Below are positions 23,667-23,770 of a stretch of DNA of 23,770 bases, piece by piece. Made by a program: the position numbers and the translations under genes. Under the pieces are notes generated by a model. That model saw nothing but the letters and a program-made list of their open reading frames with translations. It did not search any database and was not told the origin of the DNA. The DNA is taken from assembly GCA_035526665.1 (NCBI GenBank), contig DATLBY010000108.1, forward strand, positions 1-23,770, given 5' to 3'. Every line of letters starts with the position of its first letter. Position 1 is the first letter of the stretch. The stretch comes from DATLBY01 sp035526665 (GTDB lineage: Bacteria > Acidobacteriota > Terriglobia > Bryobacterales > Bryobacteraceae).

Positions 23667-23770
23667 TCACTCCAGACCGCGAACGCAGCGAAATCCGATA
23701 TCGGGCGCTGAAAACCTGGCGGGAATCGGCATCCATTCGTAGGTGACCGCGTGCTCCAGCGGGCGGAAAA
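23667..23770 (-). CDS. C-terminal fragment of a formylglycine-generating-enzyme (SUMF1)-type protein
   Basis: The minus strand is open from the window edge to a TGA at 23669-23667 and encodes 34 residues ending ARFSAPDIGFRCVRGLE. DIGFRCVR is the classical C-terminal signature of the FGE-sulfatase/SUMF1 fold, used by sulfatase-activating enzymes and many C-type-lectin-like relatives. Whether this one is a true formylglycine-generating enzyme cannot be judged without the rest. It converges on the membrane-protein gene with a 7-bp gap. Confidence 0.6.
   Translation of the reverse strand, partial: FRPLEHAVTYEWMPIPARFSAPDIGFRCVRGLE

Overview
The window looks like a chromosomal segment of an Acidobacteriota bacterium, most likely a Bryobacterales / Candidatus Solibacter-type genome. 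This is inferred from high GC, Gram-negative envelope genes (an OmpH/Skp-like chaperone, TatA), a haem/copper monooxygenase fusion and a PIN-TRAM/ispD/ispF gene order. No rRNA marker is present to prove it. Most of the sequence is intact housekeeping DNA. There is no prophage, CRISPR array, complete insertion sequence or conjugative module.

Layout. 1-141: C-terminus of an unidentified protein, then a short spacer with a perfect 22-bp tandem repeat. 280-4223 (+): tightly packed unit of a DapA-superfamily aldolase/lyase, a secreted esterase and a PLP group II (aromatic amino acid) decarboxylase. 4207-5808 (-): membrane hybrid histidine kinase, overlapping the decarboxylase tail to tail. 5884-8345 (+): pyrD (class 1B), ridA and recA, ending at a terminator. 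8437-8919: hup with its own promoter and a strong terminator. 9026-9193 (-): a 55-residue tatA. 9307-9462 (+): a small basic protein. 9806-9882: tRNA-Asp, then a long hairpin running into the start codon of a DUF3467 gene, followed by a GT-C glycosyltransferase.

11762-15706 is the most unusual region. Two overlapping thymidylate-kinase-like paralogues (-), one with the Walker A lysine replaced by arginine, lie back to back with a Ppx/GppA-HD phosphatase (+), only 26 bp apart. The phosphatase is followed by a CHAD-domain protein whose two halves lie in different frames joined by an ATGA overlap. Ppx and CHAD families both engage polyphosphate, so this is a candidate polyphosphate/nucleotide module. 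tRNA-Gln follows.

15854-17040 (-) is a cytochrome P450 pseudogene with several frameshifts. It was probably once the last gene of the unit read leftward from about 20.65 kb: PIN-TRAM RNase (yacL-like), ispD, ispF and a cytochrome c-copper monooxygenase fusion. Upstream on the same strand are an RRM RNA-binding protein and a DUF72 protein. The right end carries groES with a clear sigma-70-type promoter and no adjacent groEL, an OmpH/Skp-like periplasmic chaperone, a single-pass membrane protein of unknown function, and (-) the C-terminus of a formylglycine-generating-enzyme-type protein.
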